Positions 36,401 through 42,943 of a stretch of DNA of 49,349 nt are shown piece after piece (positions within the stretch are counted from its first letter, which is position 1; each line of letters opens with the position of its first letter). Under the pieces are notes generated by a model, which saw only the letters and a program-made list of their open reading frames with translations, searched no databases and was not told where the DNA came from. Source of the stretch: an uncultured Lachnospiraceae bacterium (GTDB taxonomy: Bacteria > Bacillota > Clostridia > Lachnospirales > Lachnospiraceae); contig CAJTRU010000026.1 in NCBI GenBank assembly GCA_910579085.1, positions 1 to 49,349 of the forward strand, in the 5' to 3' direction. The position numbers were made by a program, and so were the translations under genes.

Positions 36401-36908
36401 ACTGGATAAAGGCAAAAAAGTTACATTAAAAGCATATATCCTTCCAACAGATGCACCTAATAAGACAATTATCTGGAACAGCAATAATACTTCAGTTGCA
36501 ACTGTAACACAGAAAGGTGTAGTAAAAGCTGTTAAAAAAGGCACAGCCAGAATTACAGCAATAACAGCAGATGGTTTAAAAAGGGTTTCATGTAAAATTA
36601 CTGTTAAAGTACCAGCTAAAAAGATAAAACTAAACAAAAAGAAAGTATATATTGCCAAAGGAGAAGCTTTGCAGCTTAAAAGTGTTATGACACCATCTTC
36701 TTCAACAGATAAAATTAAATGGAAGACTTCAAAAAAATCTGTAGTTTCTGTTAAAAATGGTAAAATTAAAGCCAAAAAAACAGGGACAGCAGTAATTACC
36801 GCAACAACTTCAAGCGGAAAAAAAGCTTTATGTAAAGTATATGTTACAAAGAAAGGTAAAAAAGCAGCAAATGACAAATTAAAGAAGAAGAAAAACTCCA
36901 AAAAATAA
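30405..36908 (+). CDS. Giant secreted GH55-like beta-helix glucanase
   Basis: The 2167-residue protein has a signal peptide (1-29), then a duplicated unit of about 300 residues (36-322 and 421-746); each copy contains NNYSFADSD and a fascin/beta-trefoil-like part with NGWES-R and NGDGTISFK. Fibronectin-III-like domains follow each copy, with a third at 856-947. Residues about 951-1626 resemble bacterial GH55 exo-beta-1,3-glucanases: two pectate-lyase-like halves (IYFKPGDYTE, later IYFTPGTYHAE), WNYGWASGGYVADC, GDHFWIWRADHG and LWNGENGATYFYQNE, where the catalytic Glu should lie (exact residue not assigned). Then come FIVAR-like helices (1629-1884), an Asn-rich linker, two Big_2 domains (about 1988-2156) and a Lys-rich tail. 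The ATG follows AAGGGGGAATGG. GH55 identity is from motif memory. Confidence 0.75.
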   Translation: MKKRQKRILSWVMALCMLLSFGNMPVLAAQEAADGTMPEDRYVIAIPGINKALSHTEPGYMNHTKAEALYYEEDSMVIGDNAEFIITKQEETENGSKVQIECIVNGEKYPFRTESANNYSFADSDKRYDQQEMYIINGTGGNTGTIQATSNNRYATIDNGELRFDENTTADNAEKFLFLKNPVITSPGFSIEHKQTGKYIRTKEQNGVPLTVDGNNGDDDTIFSRAVFGTNGRYVTVSLVSKKYNNGLKSDGTDYIISDGGTNGNGWESIRVIPNGDGTISFKSSNGDKYISVQEKDGQQVMGKTDEVIPGDNEKFYIHTEAPPEPVTGLQIDEKGKAANSLTLSWQNPKCLFTGTEVYQKTDNTDYIKIADLGSEEKYKAKGLEEGVEYTFKVCVKTGKEGNVLQAESMEVTGIPEANNNILQFSEDKKYGIISPDNKPMGTEDTGWQNPMKFEGVYKEEDNTIKGKNAEFIITPQDYNVDDNLGEDEIKVMAECYINNSPYPLKTERNNNYSFADSDLRYNGTDEMYIIKKTGEYKGTIKSLGNSKFAMETEEGGLGYTENESEATEFFFAEDPEVTVPSGPGSGEDGTTGKMNISLKHKVTGKYIQTKETNGTPVTVNGNAGEEDTIFQSIIFGTNNNTAAQDGSVIDTISFVSKKFNTGLQSVIWNGSAADASKVLATGTITGNGWESVRVTANGDGTISFKDSYYNRYITVKDGNLAGSEEGQIETPSDNEKFIIHISGEDDKEELTPGDIEDFEINDSSRTESTMDLSWKNPKSIFTSIKLYQKKTSEEETEYKETSLGNIESYKVSGLEKGVSYDFKIYAECSVINSEGEIQQLVSGEKTATAFTRAGVKPGTPEDVHLEETADGKFTISWKAASSAKTYEVQRAESLYGTYKTIQSVNSLTAEVTAGAETSKYNNYYRILAINGTEASDPSEAVSLETEIFGDHTIFFAPTDNIKQVDKKIKEIFDKGNDFKNDAQFKGEQWQIYFKPGDYTETACMQLGFYTSFNGLGKLPTDVRLNNISIPAYLPGGELGGNERNATCNFWRSAENLSVINTGNEQGKAPGKPGSAENCYRPDSLNWAVAQAAPLRRIYTDRHVAYDWNYGWASGGYVADCVMEGKDDNGDGAGTYPGQQFFTRNTEVKYNTYGTTLNNFFMGVKAANNLSAEDGSGEALKNNNGFTNWGIPGVPGQNDNGKTPQQVVTEITSTPKISEKPFLYFDNGEYKIFVPGIQENTAGVSWGSGKENNGMGKGASLPLSEFYIASPSDKAADINKQIESGKNIYFTPGTYHAEVPILVNRENTILLGTGMASVIPDNKEMAMKVSDLDGIRIEGLIFDAGLESKYLLQVGDEGVHTDHSSNPIILQDLFFRVGGTTDVLTKADDALEINSDDVIGDHFWIWRADHGAGVEWYGNESKHGLIVNGDNVNCYALFNEHFQEYHTLWNGENGATYFYQNETCYDPISQEAWMSHAGRTKGYSSYKVSNDVKKHYATGLGIYNVFIYTGPAYDSSGNGIELDNAIEVPNSPDVLVENACIQTFAQDDSSLVKINHIINGVGGSASSGYSQKTGISGEGWSRKFLLYYNDGMAVYGKETNPLTFGKDSDERGYFIGLETEQKILAPEDEVIYLDRLDGLIKELSGYIEEYFTKKSWQNADVENTINQAKEVIKQVQEAASGNRSSNSAGLRKAAGEVLLNQALVSKLQTQINKACTKLEAAKEKLIYIRHAVNMQQVCEKEISADDYENNNEWKKYQNALETLKEILERLENEDPQTKKEVYALQQEIDEAYRALGEARKGLTGKDYNTDIDFSNTSADTSKLQELYDKYKEYKETDYTSESWSAFASALANAKAQLESAAIASKEDILKACEALEEAAGKLVKKNNSNNGDDDNNGGDNNNNGNNNNNSGGGTGGSSSVDKWLESMIISAIANSGADASQQDIDGIIDAIKDISDIKTDLAETEGRADILLALIESLIKNTGSTNAVKEITLDKTSVTLDKGKKVTLKAYILPTDAPNKTIIWNSNNTSVATVTQKGVVKAVKKGTARITAITADGLKRVSCKITVKVPAKKIKLNKKKVYIAKGEALQLKSVMTPSSSTDKIKWKTSKKSVVSVKNGKIKAKKTGTAVITATTSSGKKALCKVYVTKKGKKAANDKLKKKKNSKK

Positions 36909-36943
36909 AAGGCAGAATAACCTGGTAAAAAGCACCAGTATTA

Positions 36944-36971
36944 AAAGGGCAGGACTTAACGTTTTGCCCTT
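36944..36971 (+). terminator. Weak hairpin between GH55-like and GH128 genes
   Basis: AAGGGCA (36944-36950) and TGCCCTT (36965-36971), a 7-bp stem followed by ATTTAAC. A small CTGGT/ACCAG hairpin lies just before it. Probably a leaky terminator that lowers GH128 expression; no separate promoter is evident in this 90-nt gap. Confidence 0.45.
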
Positions 36972-37001
36972 ATTTAACAATGAAAGGGCGGTGTGTGGTG
37001 T

Positions 37002-39905
37002 ATGAAAAAAACATCCAATTATATAAACAGAAAAATATTACCATTAATACTGGCAATGGCAATGATTATAACAGCAATGCCATATATTACGGCTAGTAAA
37101 GCATATGGCGCAGAACATAAAGGAAATCTTATAACAAACGGAAATTTTCAATATGGATGGGAAGGCTGGGATACATATTTTAATGAACAACATAGTGGTT
37201 CTGCAAGTATAACATCTAATTTCCAGGCTGCTATTAATATAGACTTTTTTTTAAACTGGTATACAGAAGAAGGAGACCAGGGGCCAGTTGACTGGTCAGT
37301 ACAGCTTACACAGAAAAAAATTATGGTGGAAGCAGGGGAAGAATACAAACTTAGGTTTACAGCGTCTTCAACTGTAAAAAGGCCAGCAGCAGTTACAATA
37401 TCATCTGGCGGCAACTTGCAAAAAGAACATATTATACTTGGCAGTGAAGAAAAGGTATATGAAATAAATTATAAAGCAGACGGGGACTGCCTGGACTTGG
37501 GATTTATGATGGGACAGTTTACAAAGGAACAGTTTCCAGAAATGCCTTATACCACAGAAGAGTTTGAAAAGCATAGTATTTATATTTCAGATATAAAACT
37601 TACTGGAATTAATGATACAGAAGCAGACAAAGAAGAACCTGGCATTACAGGTGCTGAAGATGGCAGGGGATATAGAGTCCCAGTATATATTAAAGTAAAT
37701 TATAATAAACCATATAAACTTGAACTAAAAAAAGACGGAAATGTAATACCATATAAAGAGGGTACACAGATTACTGCAAATGGCAGTTATACTCTTAAAG
37801 TTACAGATGAAGAGGATAAAACAATACAGAAAGTTATTAACTTTTCTATAAATATTGGCATTGATTATAGCAAAGAATGGGTAGTTATCTATAATAAAGC
37901 TACTAAAATGGTTATGGAAACGGGAGGTTATTCTGGCACAACATTAATCCAAAACACATATAAAAGAAGGGCATCACAGTTTTTCTGTATAGAAGAGGCT
38001 GGGAACGGATATATAACACTACATGCAATGTCATCAGAAGGCATTGCAGGCATAGAAGATAATGGGACATTAAAAATAAAAGAAACAGATAAACCTGGTG
38101 ACAGCCAGTTATGGAAGATTGACAGTTCTGTACCACAGGGATATGTAAGGCTGGTTAATAAAAAATCAGGCCAGGCAGTTGATGTACCTGGTGCTTCCAA
38201 AACAGAAGGCAAACTTCTGTCAATGGCAGATAAGAGCAGTAATAATGATGAAGGACAGCAGAATAATGATGCACAGAGGTGGGATATTATACGGACTATA
38301 GATGTAAAAGAAGCCATCGAAGGCAGAAAAACTGATGTGTCAACAAAAGATAAATGGAAAACCAGTGCTGTTATTACACCTGTTGTTAACGGTTTAAACC
38401 CTGCAGGGGCTGTTACAGCAGAATTTTATCCGCTGGAAGGTGCAAATACATACAGTATTTATTTTGACGGCAGGAAAGAAGCAGAAGTAAGCATGGAACA
38501 GCTTAAAACGGCAACTGTAAAAGATAACTACATGCTTACAGAAGAGGGGACAATAAAGGTATTTAAAGCAGCATATAGTACAGAAGTTAAGAAACATACA
38601 CTTTATATACAGACAGATACAGGTGTTAAAACAGATGAAACTAGTTTCTATATTTCCAAAAAAGGTGCATGCTGGGGGACGCTGCACCGTACTGAAGATA
38701 TGGATATAAGCTGGTATTATAACTGGTCAGAAGAAGAGTCAGCAGGAACAGACAAATATCTTGAATTTGTTCCTATGTTGTGGGGCAACTATGGGAATGG
38801 CTGGCTGGAAGATAAACAAAATAAAAGATATGGAACAGTGCTGTCATTTAATGAACCAGACTGGTCAGACCAGTCAAATGTGCCAGTTACAATAAAATCT
38901 GCTATAGAATGGACCGAACGTTATAATAAGGCAAATGGTACAAACATAAAACGTCCTTTATCTGTAGAAGAGTCCTGGCAGGCATTTATGAATTCAGGGC
39001 TGCGTATTGGTTCACCAGCGACAGCCATTGCCCCTCCTTACTGCAATGGAAGTGTTACTATGAATGAAATTGACGGGCCTGACAACTGGTGGTACGATTT
39101 TATGGACTTAATAAAAGCCAATAGCAGTAAAGGCTGGGATTATGATTTTGTAGCAGTCCATTGTTATAATGCGGCATGTGATGCAAAAGGTTTCCTTAAA
39201 ATGGTAGATGATACCCATAAATTAACAGGAAAACCTATATGGATTACAGAATTTGGTGTTGCAGAATGGAATGAGAACAAACGCTGGAAAGGCGGTAATG
39301 CAGAAGCAGAAAGAAAGATTAAGAACTTTATGTCAGAAGTAATAAAAGGGCTTGAAGAAAGGGACTTTGTAGAACGCTATGCATGGTTTCCATTCAGCCC
39401 GCAAGATGAATATGGAGGAGCATCGGGAATATTTGAATATGAAAATGGCAAGCTGACACAACTTGGAAAACTGTATAAATCATCCGGTGTACCAGAAGGA
39501 TATGACCCTGCAAAGAAAGGGCAGAATAATACCAGCACAGATAATGGCAATACAGACGGCAGCGGTTCTGGAAATAATAATGGCAATAACAATAACGGCA
39601 ATAATAGTGATAATAACAACGGCAACAATAATGGAAACAATACAGGCAATAATAATACAAATAATGGAAATAATACAAACAATGGAGATAATACAGGATA
39701 TTTAATGGGGCTGCTACAGGCATATATTATATCTTCTAATTCTGGCAAACAGAACAATGAAGCATATAAAATAATAAAAAATTACCTGGATAACGAAAAA
39801 ATACAAGCAGAAGAACAGAAAAAACAGGTAGATGCCAAAATTTTAAAATTGCAGGAACTATTCTTAGAACTCCTAAAAATAAAAAACAACGCAGGAACTA
39901 ATTAA
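37002..39905 (+). CDS. Secreted GH128-type endo-beta-1,3-glucanase with accessory domains
   Basis: A 967-residue protein starting at the ATG (a GTG three codons upstream is also in frame); the ribosome site is weak (AAAGGGCGG). Signal peptide about 1-36; a CBM4/9-like beta-sandwich (39-203) opening GNLITNGNFQYGWEGW; an Ig-like domain (217-285); a ricin-type beta-trefoil (290-433); an Fn3-like domain (about 450-553); and the catalytic domain (555-827). The last has the Asl1/GH128 pattern: ISWYYNWS, then FVPMLWG, acid/base Glu618 in LSFNEPD, FVAVHCYN and nucleophile Glu750 in WITEFGVAEW. GH128 enzymes hydrolyse beta-1,3-glucan. An Asn-rich linker (840-900) leads to a predicted coiled coil (900-967) instead of the Lys-rich ends of its neighbours. 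Family call is strong from the paired motifs. Confidence 0.85.
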   Translation: MKKTSNYINRKILPLILAMAMIITAMPYITASKAYGAEHKGNLITNGNFQYGWEGWDTYFNEQHSGSASITSNFQAAINIDFFLNWYTEEGDQGPVDWSVQLTQKKIMVEAGEEYKLRFTASSTVKRPAAVTISSGGNLQKEHIILGSEEKVYEINYKADGDCLDLGFMMGQFTKEQFPEMPYTTEEFEKHSIYISDIKLTGINDTEADKEEPGITGAEDGRGYRVPVYIKVNYNKPYKLELKKDGNVIPYKEGTQITANGSYTLKVTDEEDKTIQKVINFSINIGIDYSKEWVVIYNKATKMVMETGGYSGTTLIQNTYKRRASQFFCIEEAGNGYITLHAMSSEGIAGIEDNGTLKIKETDKPGDSQLWKIDSSVPQGYVRLVNKKSGQAVDVPGASKTEGKLLSMADKSSNNDEGQQNNDAQRWDIIRTIDVKEAIEGRKTDVSTKDKWKTSAVITPVVNGLNPAGAVTAEFYPLEGANTYSIYFDGRKEAEVSMEQLKTATVKDNYMLTEEGTIKVFKAAYSTEVKKHTLYIQTDTGVKTDETSFYISKKGACWGTLHRTEDMDISWYYNWSEEESAGTDKYLEFVPMLWGNYGNGWLEDKQNKRYGTVLSFNEPDWSDQSNVPVTIKSAIEWTERYNKANGTNIKRPLSVEESWQAFMNSGLRIGSPATAIAPPYCNGSVTMNEIDGPDNWWYDFMDLIKANSSKGWDYDFVAVHCYNAACDAKGFLKMVDDTHKLTGKPIWITEFGVAEWNENKRWKGGNAEAERKIKNFMSEVIKGLEERDFVERYAWFPFSPQDEYGGASGIFEYENGKLTQLGKLYKSSGVPEGYDPAKKGQNNTSTDNGNTDGSGSGNNNGNNNNGNNSDNNNGNNNGNNTGNNNTNNGNNTNNGDNTGYLMGLLQAYIISSNSGKQNNEAYKIIKNYLDNEKIQAEEQKKQVDAKILKLQELFLELLKIKNNAGTN

Positions 39906-40033
39906 AAAAACCTGCTATCAGTAAACATAATATAAAAGTAACAAACACAAGCCAGAAAATAAATAATGGAACAGTTAAAGGCAGAAAATGCCTTAGAATG
40001 GGTAAAGTGCCTTAATAACATAGGCAACAATGG

Positions 40034-40068
40034 CAGCAGAGGGTAAAAGCTCTGCTGTTTTTTGTTTT
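40034..40068 (+). terminator. Terminator at the end of the glucan locus
   Basis: CAGCAGAG (40034-40041) and CTCTGCTG (40050-40057) form a perfect 8-bp stem with an 8-nt loop, followed by TTTTTTGTTTT. Confidence 0.9.
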
Positions 40069-40104
40069 AATTATATGGATGGCAGCGTATTTTTAAAATA
40101 TTTC

Positions 40105-40133
40105 TTGACGTTTACTGGTACAGGGCGTATTAT
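40105..40133 (+). promoter_or_regulatory. Promoter of the tetR-type gene
   Basis: -35 TTGACG (40105-40110) and -10 TATTAT (40128-40133) with a 17-nt spacer, 45 nt before the coding start. Confidence 0.7.
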
Positions 40134-40134
40134 A

Positions 40135-40162
40135 TATGACTGATATTACATTTTAAGTCATA
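40135..40162. promoter_or_regulatory. Candidate TetR operator
   Basis: TATGACT (40135-40141) and AGTCATA (40156-40162) form a perfect inverted repeat with a 14-nt centre, placed between the -10 and the ribosome site of the regulator gene, where binding would give autorepression. Confidence 0.5.
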
Positions 40163-40178
40163 GAAAGGAGAAAACTAT

Positions 40179-40757
40179 ATGGCGAGAAGTTTTACAGAAC
40201 GGGAAAAAGAAAATATCAGAAGAAATTTGCAGGAAGCCTGTAAGCAGAGCTGGACACAGTATGGCTATAAGAAAACAAGTGTTGATGACCTTTGCAAACA
40301 GGCAGGAATCTCAAAAGGGGCGTTTTATCTTTTCTTTGAATCGAAAGAAGCTCTCTTTTGTGAGGTGTTGTGTTCCGTGCAAGAACAAATCTGCAATGCG
40401 GCGCTGGAGGTAATCAGAAAATACAAAGAGAAGCATGGTGTTGCTGAAGCCTTAAAGCTTATTTACCGGGAATATGATAAAAACAATTTTTTGTACAATC
40501 CGGACAGTACAGACTTTACAATTTTGATGAACAAGTTATCAGAGGAAGAAGCAAAAAAAATCGAGGAATCCAATTATATGAGCCAGCAGATTTTTTTAAG
40601 CCAGCCGTATTTGAAATTTAAAGTTGATGCGGATTTAGCTATGTCAGTTATTTATTCTTTAATTATGAATATCAAAAATAAAGATATTCTTCCGTATAAC
40701 CACATTGAAACCTTTGATTTTATGGTTAGCAATTTGGTTGATAGTTTATATGAATAG
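40179..40757 (+). CDS. TetR/AcrR-family transcriptional regulator
   Basis: The 192-residue protein begins behind AAAGGAGAAAA. Residues about 10-58 are a TetR helix-turn-helix: ENIRRNLQEACKQSW, then YKKTSVDDLCKQAGISKGAFYLFFESKEALF. The helical C-terminal part, which would bind a ligand and dimerise, is not recognisable by subfamily. It is followed 14 nt later by a decayed frame with its own ribosome site, so it once led a two-gene operon. Its codon choice (more CCG, CGG and TTG-type codons) looks different from its neighbours, which may mark acquisition; this is an impression, not a calculation. Confidence 0.93.
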   Translation: MARSFTEREKENIRRNLQEACKQSWTQYGYKKTSVDDLCKQAGISKGAFYLFFESKEALFCEVLCSVQEQICNAALEVIRKYKEKHGVAEALKLIYREYDKNNFLYNPDSTDFTILMNKLSEEEAKKIEESNYMSQQIFLSQPYLKFKVDADLAMSVIYSLIMNIKNKDILPYNHIETFDFMVSNLVDSLYE

Positions 40758-40771
40758 CAGGAGGTAGAAAA

Positions 40772-41011
40772 ATGCAAAAAAAGAAAACAGAAGTTATAAA
40801 AAAACATATATAAGAACTAGAATATCCATAAACCGTGATGGCATGGCAGCCTTTATGTTTTGCCTTTTTTACCAGAATATGCACAATGGTGTTTCTGGTA
40901 TTAGTCCTGTCCACAGGGAATACTAAAAAGATGGAGGGCGTACCAGACGCCAAAGCGCTTAAATATAAGCATGGCAGGAGAAAATCTATGCTCCTGCCAA
41001 TATATATCTAA
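40772..41011 (+). pseudogene. Decayed small membrane-protein gene after tetR
   Basis: An ATG behind CAGGAGGTAG opens an 80-codon frame interrupted by two in-frame TAA codons (at codons 14 and 20); the frame then continues through a hydrophobic stretch (LCFAFFTRICTMVFLVLVLS) to STGNTKKMEGVPDAKALKY and ends at 41009-41011. Retained ribosome site, single frame and hydrophobic core suggest a formerly translated gene, perhaps the target of the TetR regulator. I cannot name the family. Alternatively it is chance sequence. Confidence 0.45.
40972..40999. terminator. Hairpin between tetR unit and aldo/keto reductase
   Basis: Perfect 9-bp stem TGGCAGGAG (40972-40980) and CTCCTGCCA (40991-40999) between convergent units. 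It overlaps the end of the decayed frame and could stop transcription from both sides; T tracts are weak. Confidence 0.6.
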
Positions 41012-41047
41012 TTTTATCCCTATTTGGTATCAATATTATATATAAAA

Positions 41048-42061
41048 TTACTCCTGGCTGCATATTCTGTCAATTTCTTTGATTTCTTCTTCTGTAAAAG
41101 AAGAATTTTCTGCAACAGAAATATTTTCAAGGATTTGTCCAGGTTTTGAAGCACCAATAAGCACAGAACATACACCATTATCGCGCAAAATCCATGAGAG
41201 TGCCATTTGTGCAAGAGTCTGTCCCCTCTTTTGTGCAATGCGGTCTAGTGCAGCAATCTGTAAGAGCCTGCTCTCTGTCAAATCAGTTTCATGAAGGAAA
41301 CGGTTATCTTTTGCAATACGGCTGTCCTCTGGAATTCCAGTAAGGTACTTATTAGTCAGCATACCCTGCGCAAGCGGGCTGAATGCAATAATGCCAATAC
41401 CTGCTTCCTGGCAGAACTCCTTTACACCATCATTTTCAATTGTGCGGTCAAAAATTGAATACTTCCTCTGGTTTACAATAAATGGACAATGCAGTTCTTT
41501 TAATATGTGCAAAGCCTTTTCTGTATTTTCCTTGTCATAATTAGAAACACCTGCATAAAGTGCTTTACCACTTTTTACAATGTCTGCCAGGGCCTGCATA
41601 GTTTCTTCCAGAGGTGTTTCCTTATCCATGCAATGGTGGTAGAAAATATCAACATAATCAAGTTTCATGCGTTTAAGGCTCTGGTCGAGGCTTGCCACCA
41701 GGTATTTCCTGCTGCCGCCGTATCCATACGGGCCGTCCCACATATCAAATCCAGCCTTTGTAGTAATAACCAGCTCATCACGGTAAGGACGGAAGTCCTC
41801 ATCCATTATTTTACCAAAATTACTCTCTGCACTTCCATATACAGGGCCATAATTATTAGCAAGGTCAAACTGTGTAATACCAGCATCAAAAGCAGTCCTT
41901 AGCATTTGTTTTATATTATCATAATTATCCTTGCTTCCAAAATTATGCCATAACCCAAGGGATACAGCAGGGAATTTCAATCCGCTATTTCCAACGTGGT
42001 TATATTTCATTTCTTTATATCTTGATGGTGCTGCTTTATAAATATTTGCAATATCTGCCAT
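41048..42061 (-). CDS. Aldo/keto reductase (YghZ/AKR14-like)
   Basis: A 337-residue NADPH-dependent oxidoreductase of the aldo/keto reductase barrel fold. The long N-terminus (YNHVGNSGLKFPAVSLGLWHNFG) and DLANNYGPVYGSAE, containing the catalytic Tyr, are typical of the YghZ/GSP69-like group; the other catalytic residues appear in ITTKAG (Lys) and FYHHCMD (His), and the cofactor region is FSPLAQGMLTNKYL followed by VLIGASKPGQI. Group members reduce small aldehydes such as methylglyoxal or L-glyceraldehyde 3-phosphate. It stands alone on the minus strand with its own consensus promoter and an adjoining palindrome, which suggests inducible detoxification. Start ATG follows AAAGGAG. Confidence 0.93.
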   Translation of the reverse strand: MADIANIYKAAPSRYKEMKYNHVGNSGLKFPAVSLGLWHNFGSKDNYDNIKQMLRTAFDAGITQFDLANNYGPVYGSAESNFGKIMDEDFRPYRDELVITTKAGFDMWDGPYGYGGSRKYLVASLDQSLKRMKLDYVDIFYHHCMDKETPLEETMQALADIVKSGKALYAGVSNYDKENTEKALHILKELHCPFIVNQRKYSIFDRTIENDGVKEFCQEAGIGIIAFSPLAQGMLTNKYLTGIPEDSRIAKDNRFLHETDLTESRLLQIAALDRIAQKRGQTLAQMALSWILRDNGVCSVLIGASKPGQILENISVAENSSFTEEEIKEIDRICSQE

Positions 42062-42086
42062 TATAAATTTTCTCCTTTTATATCCT

Positions 42087-42106
42087 ATAAATTTGTGTAA
42101 ATTTAT
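42087..42106. promoter_or_regulatory. Palindrome at the aldo/keto reductase promoter
   Basis: ATAAATTT-GTGT-AAATTTAT is a perfect 8+4+8 inverted repeat that touches the downstream edge of the -10. It is well placed for a repressor. The regulator is unknown. Confidence 0.5.
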
Positions 42107-42134
42107 TATACTTTTAAATGTATATTTATGTCAA
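42105..42134 (-). promoter_or_regulatory. Promoter of the aldo/keto reductase gene
   Basis: On the minus strand, -35 TTGACA (42134-42129) and -10 TATAAT (42110-42105) are separated by 18 nt, both perfect hexamers, about 45 nt before the start. Confidence 0.75.
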
Positions 42135-42281
42135 CGGAATAGCATATAATTTGAAAAAATTGCACCTTTTATTAAAAAATTATCCGTTTTACTACACCCT
42201 GGCATGCCAGATAAAAATCTATATTTGCAACTGGGAGTTGCCAAAAAGCACTTTAAGGTTGGTGGCAGATAGTATTGTTAT

Positions 42282-42296
42282 TTTGTATAATACAAA
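42282..42296. promoter_or_regulatory. Palindrome overlapping the -10 of the XRE gene
   Basis: TTTGTAT-A-ATACAAA is a perfect 15-nt palindrome that contains the -10 TATAAT (42286-42291), 27 nt before the ATG. A dimeric HTH repressor bound here would block its own promoter. Confidence 0.55.
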
Positions 42297-42317
42297 TTAA
42301 TTAGAGGAGGTGTGAAA

Positions 42318-42935
42318 ATGAAATTATCAGAAAAAATTATAGAACTAAGAAAAGCAAACGGAATGACCCAGGAAGAACTTGCATCAATATGTAATGTTAG
42401 CAGGCAGTCCATATCTAAATGGGAAGCTGATATTGCATTGCCAGAGACAGAAAAACTATTGTTACTAGGAGAAACATTTCAGGTATCTATGGATATTTTG
42501 TTAAAGGATGAATTGGCATTAAATGAGGTTAAAGATGTTCATGTATGTGGTAATAATACAATCAAAAAAAAGAAACAAGAATTGTATGAGGGAATATTAA
42601 TTAAAGAAAGTATAGCAGATGATAGCATTATTGATTATCTTAATATTCATAAAATTGAATTATGGAATACTGGCGGAAAACCAAAATATTGGACTGCATT
42701 GTTTTTTACAAGTGATAGAAAAGATTTTCCAGAACAGATTTCAAAAGTTATGCTGTCTGGTTTTGATACAAACTGGAACTGGTTTGTTGATTTTAAGGCA
42801 GGCAATGAAAAGTATATTGTATTTAAAGACAAGATTTTAAAATACCATATTGGAAACCAGGCTGAAAAAGAGTATGTATGCAATGAGTGCAGGAAATCAG
42901 GTATTTCTAATGAACAGATGAACTGGCCGGAATAG
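42318..42935 (+). CDS. XRE-family transcriptional regulator with unknown C-terminal domain
   Basis: The 205-residue protein uses the ATG 7 nt after AGGAGG; a GTG two codons upstream is too close to that site. Residues 1-60 are a Cro/C1 helix-turn-helix (KIIELRKANGMTQEELASICNVSRQSISKWE) followed by the LLLLGETFQVSMDILL segment common in Firmicute XRE regulators. Residues about 75-205 form a soluble domain I do not recognise, containing IIDYLNIHKIELWNTGGKPKYWTALFFTS, perhaps a ligand sensor. It is 8 nt from the next gene, so the two form an operon, and a palindrome over its -10 suggests autoregulation. Confidence 0.88.
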   Translation: MKLSEKIIELRKANGMTQEELASICNVSRQSISKWEADIALPETEKLLLLGETFQVSMDILLKDELALNEVKDVHVCGNNTIKKKKQELYEGILIKESIADDSIIDYLNIHKIELWNTGGKPKYWTALFFTSDRKDFPEQISKVMLSGFDTNWNWFVDFKAGNEKYIVFKDKILKYHIGNQAEKEYVCNECRKSGISNEQMNWPE

Positions 42936-42943
42936 GAGGAATT

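Noticed and set aside
35915..36901. 328-codon minus-strand frame inside the GH55-like gene, hydrophobic enough to suggest a membrane protein
   Set aside because: It mirrors Lys/Thr/Asn-rich Big_2 and linker codons, giving Leu/Phe/Val runs. The plus strand has clear domain structure.
39463..39757. Repeated AAT/GGC-rich tract inside the GH128 gene, considered as a repeat array or CRISPR
   Set aside because: It is an Asn/Gly codon repeat encoding a flexible linker, with no spacer-repeat structure.
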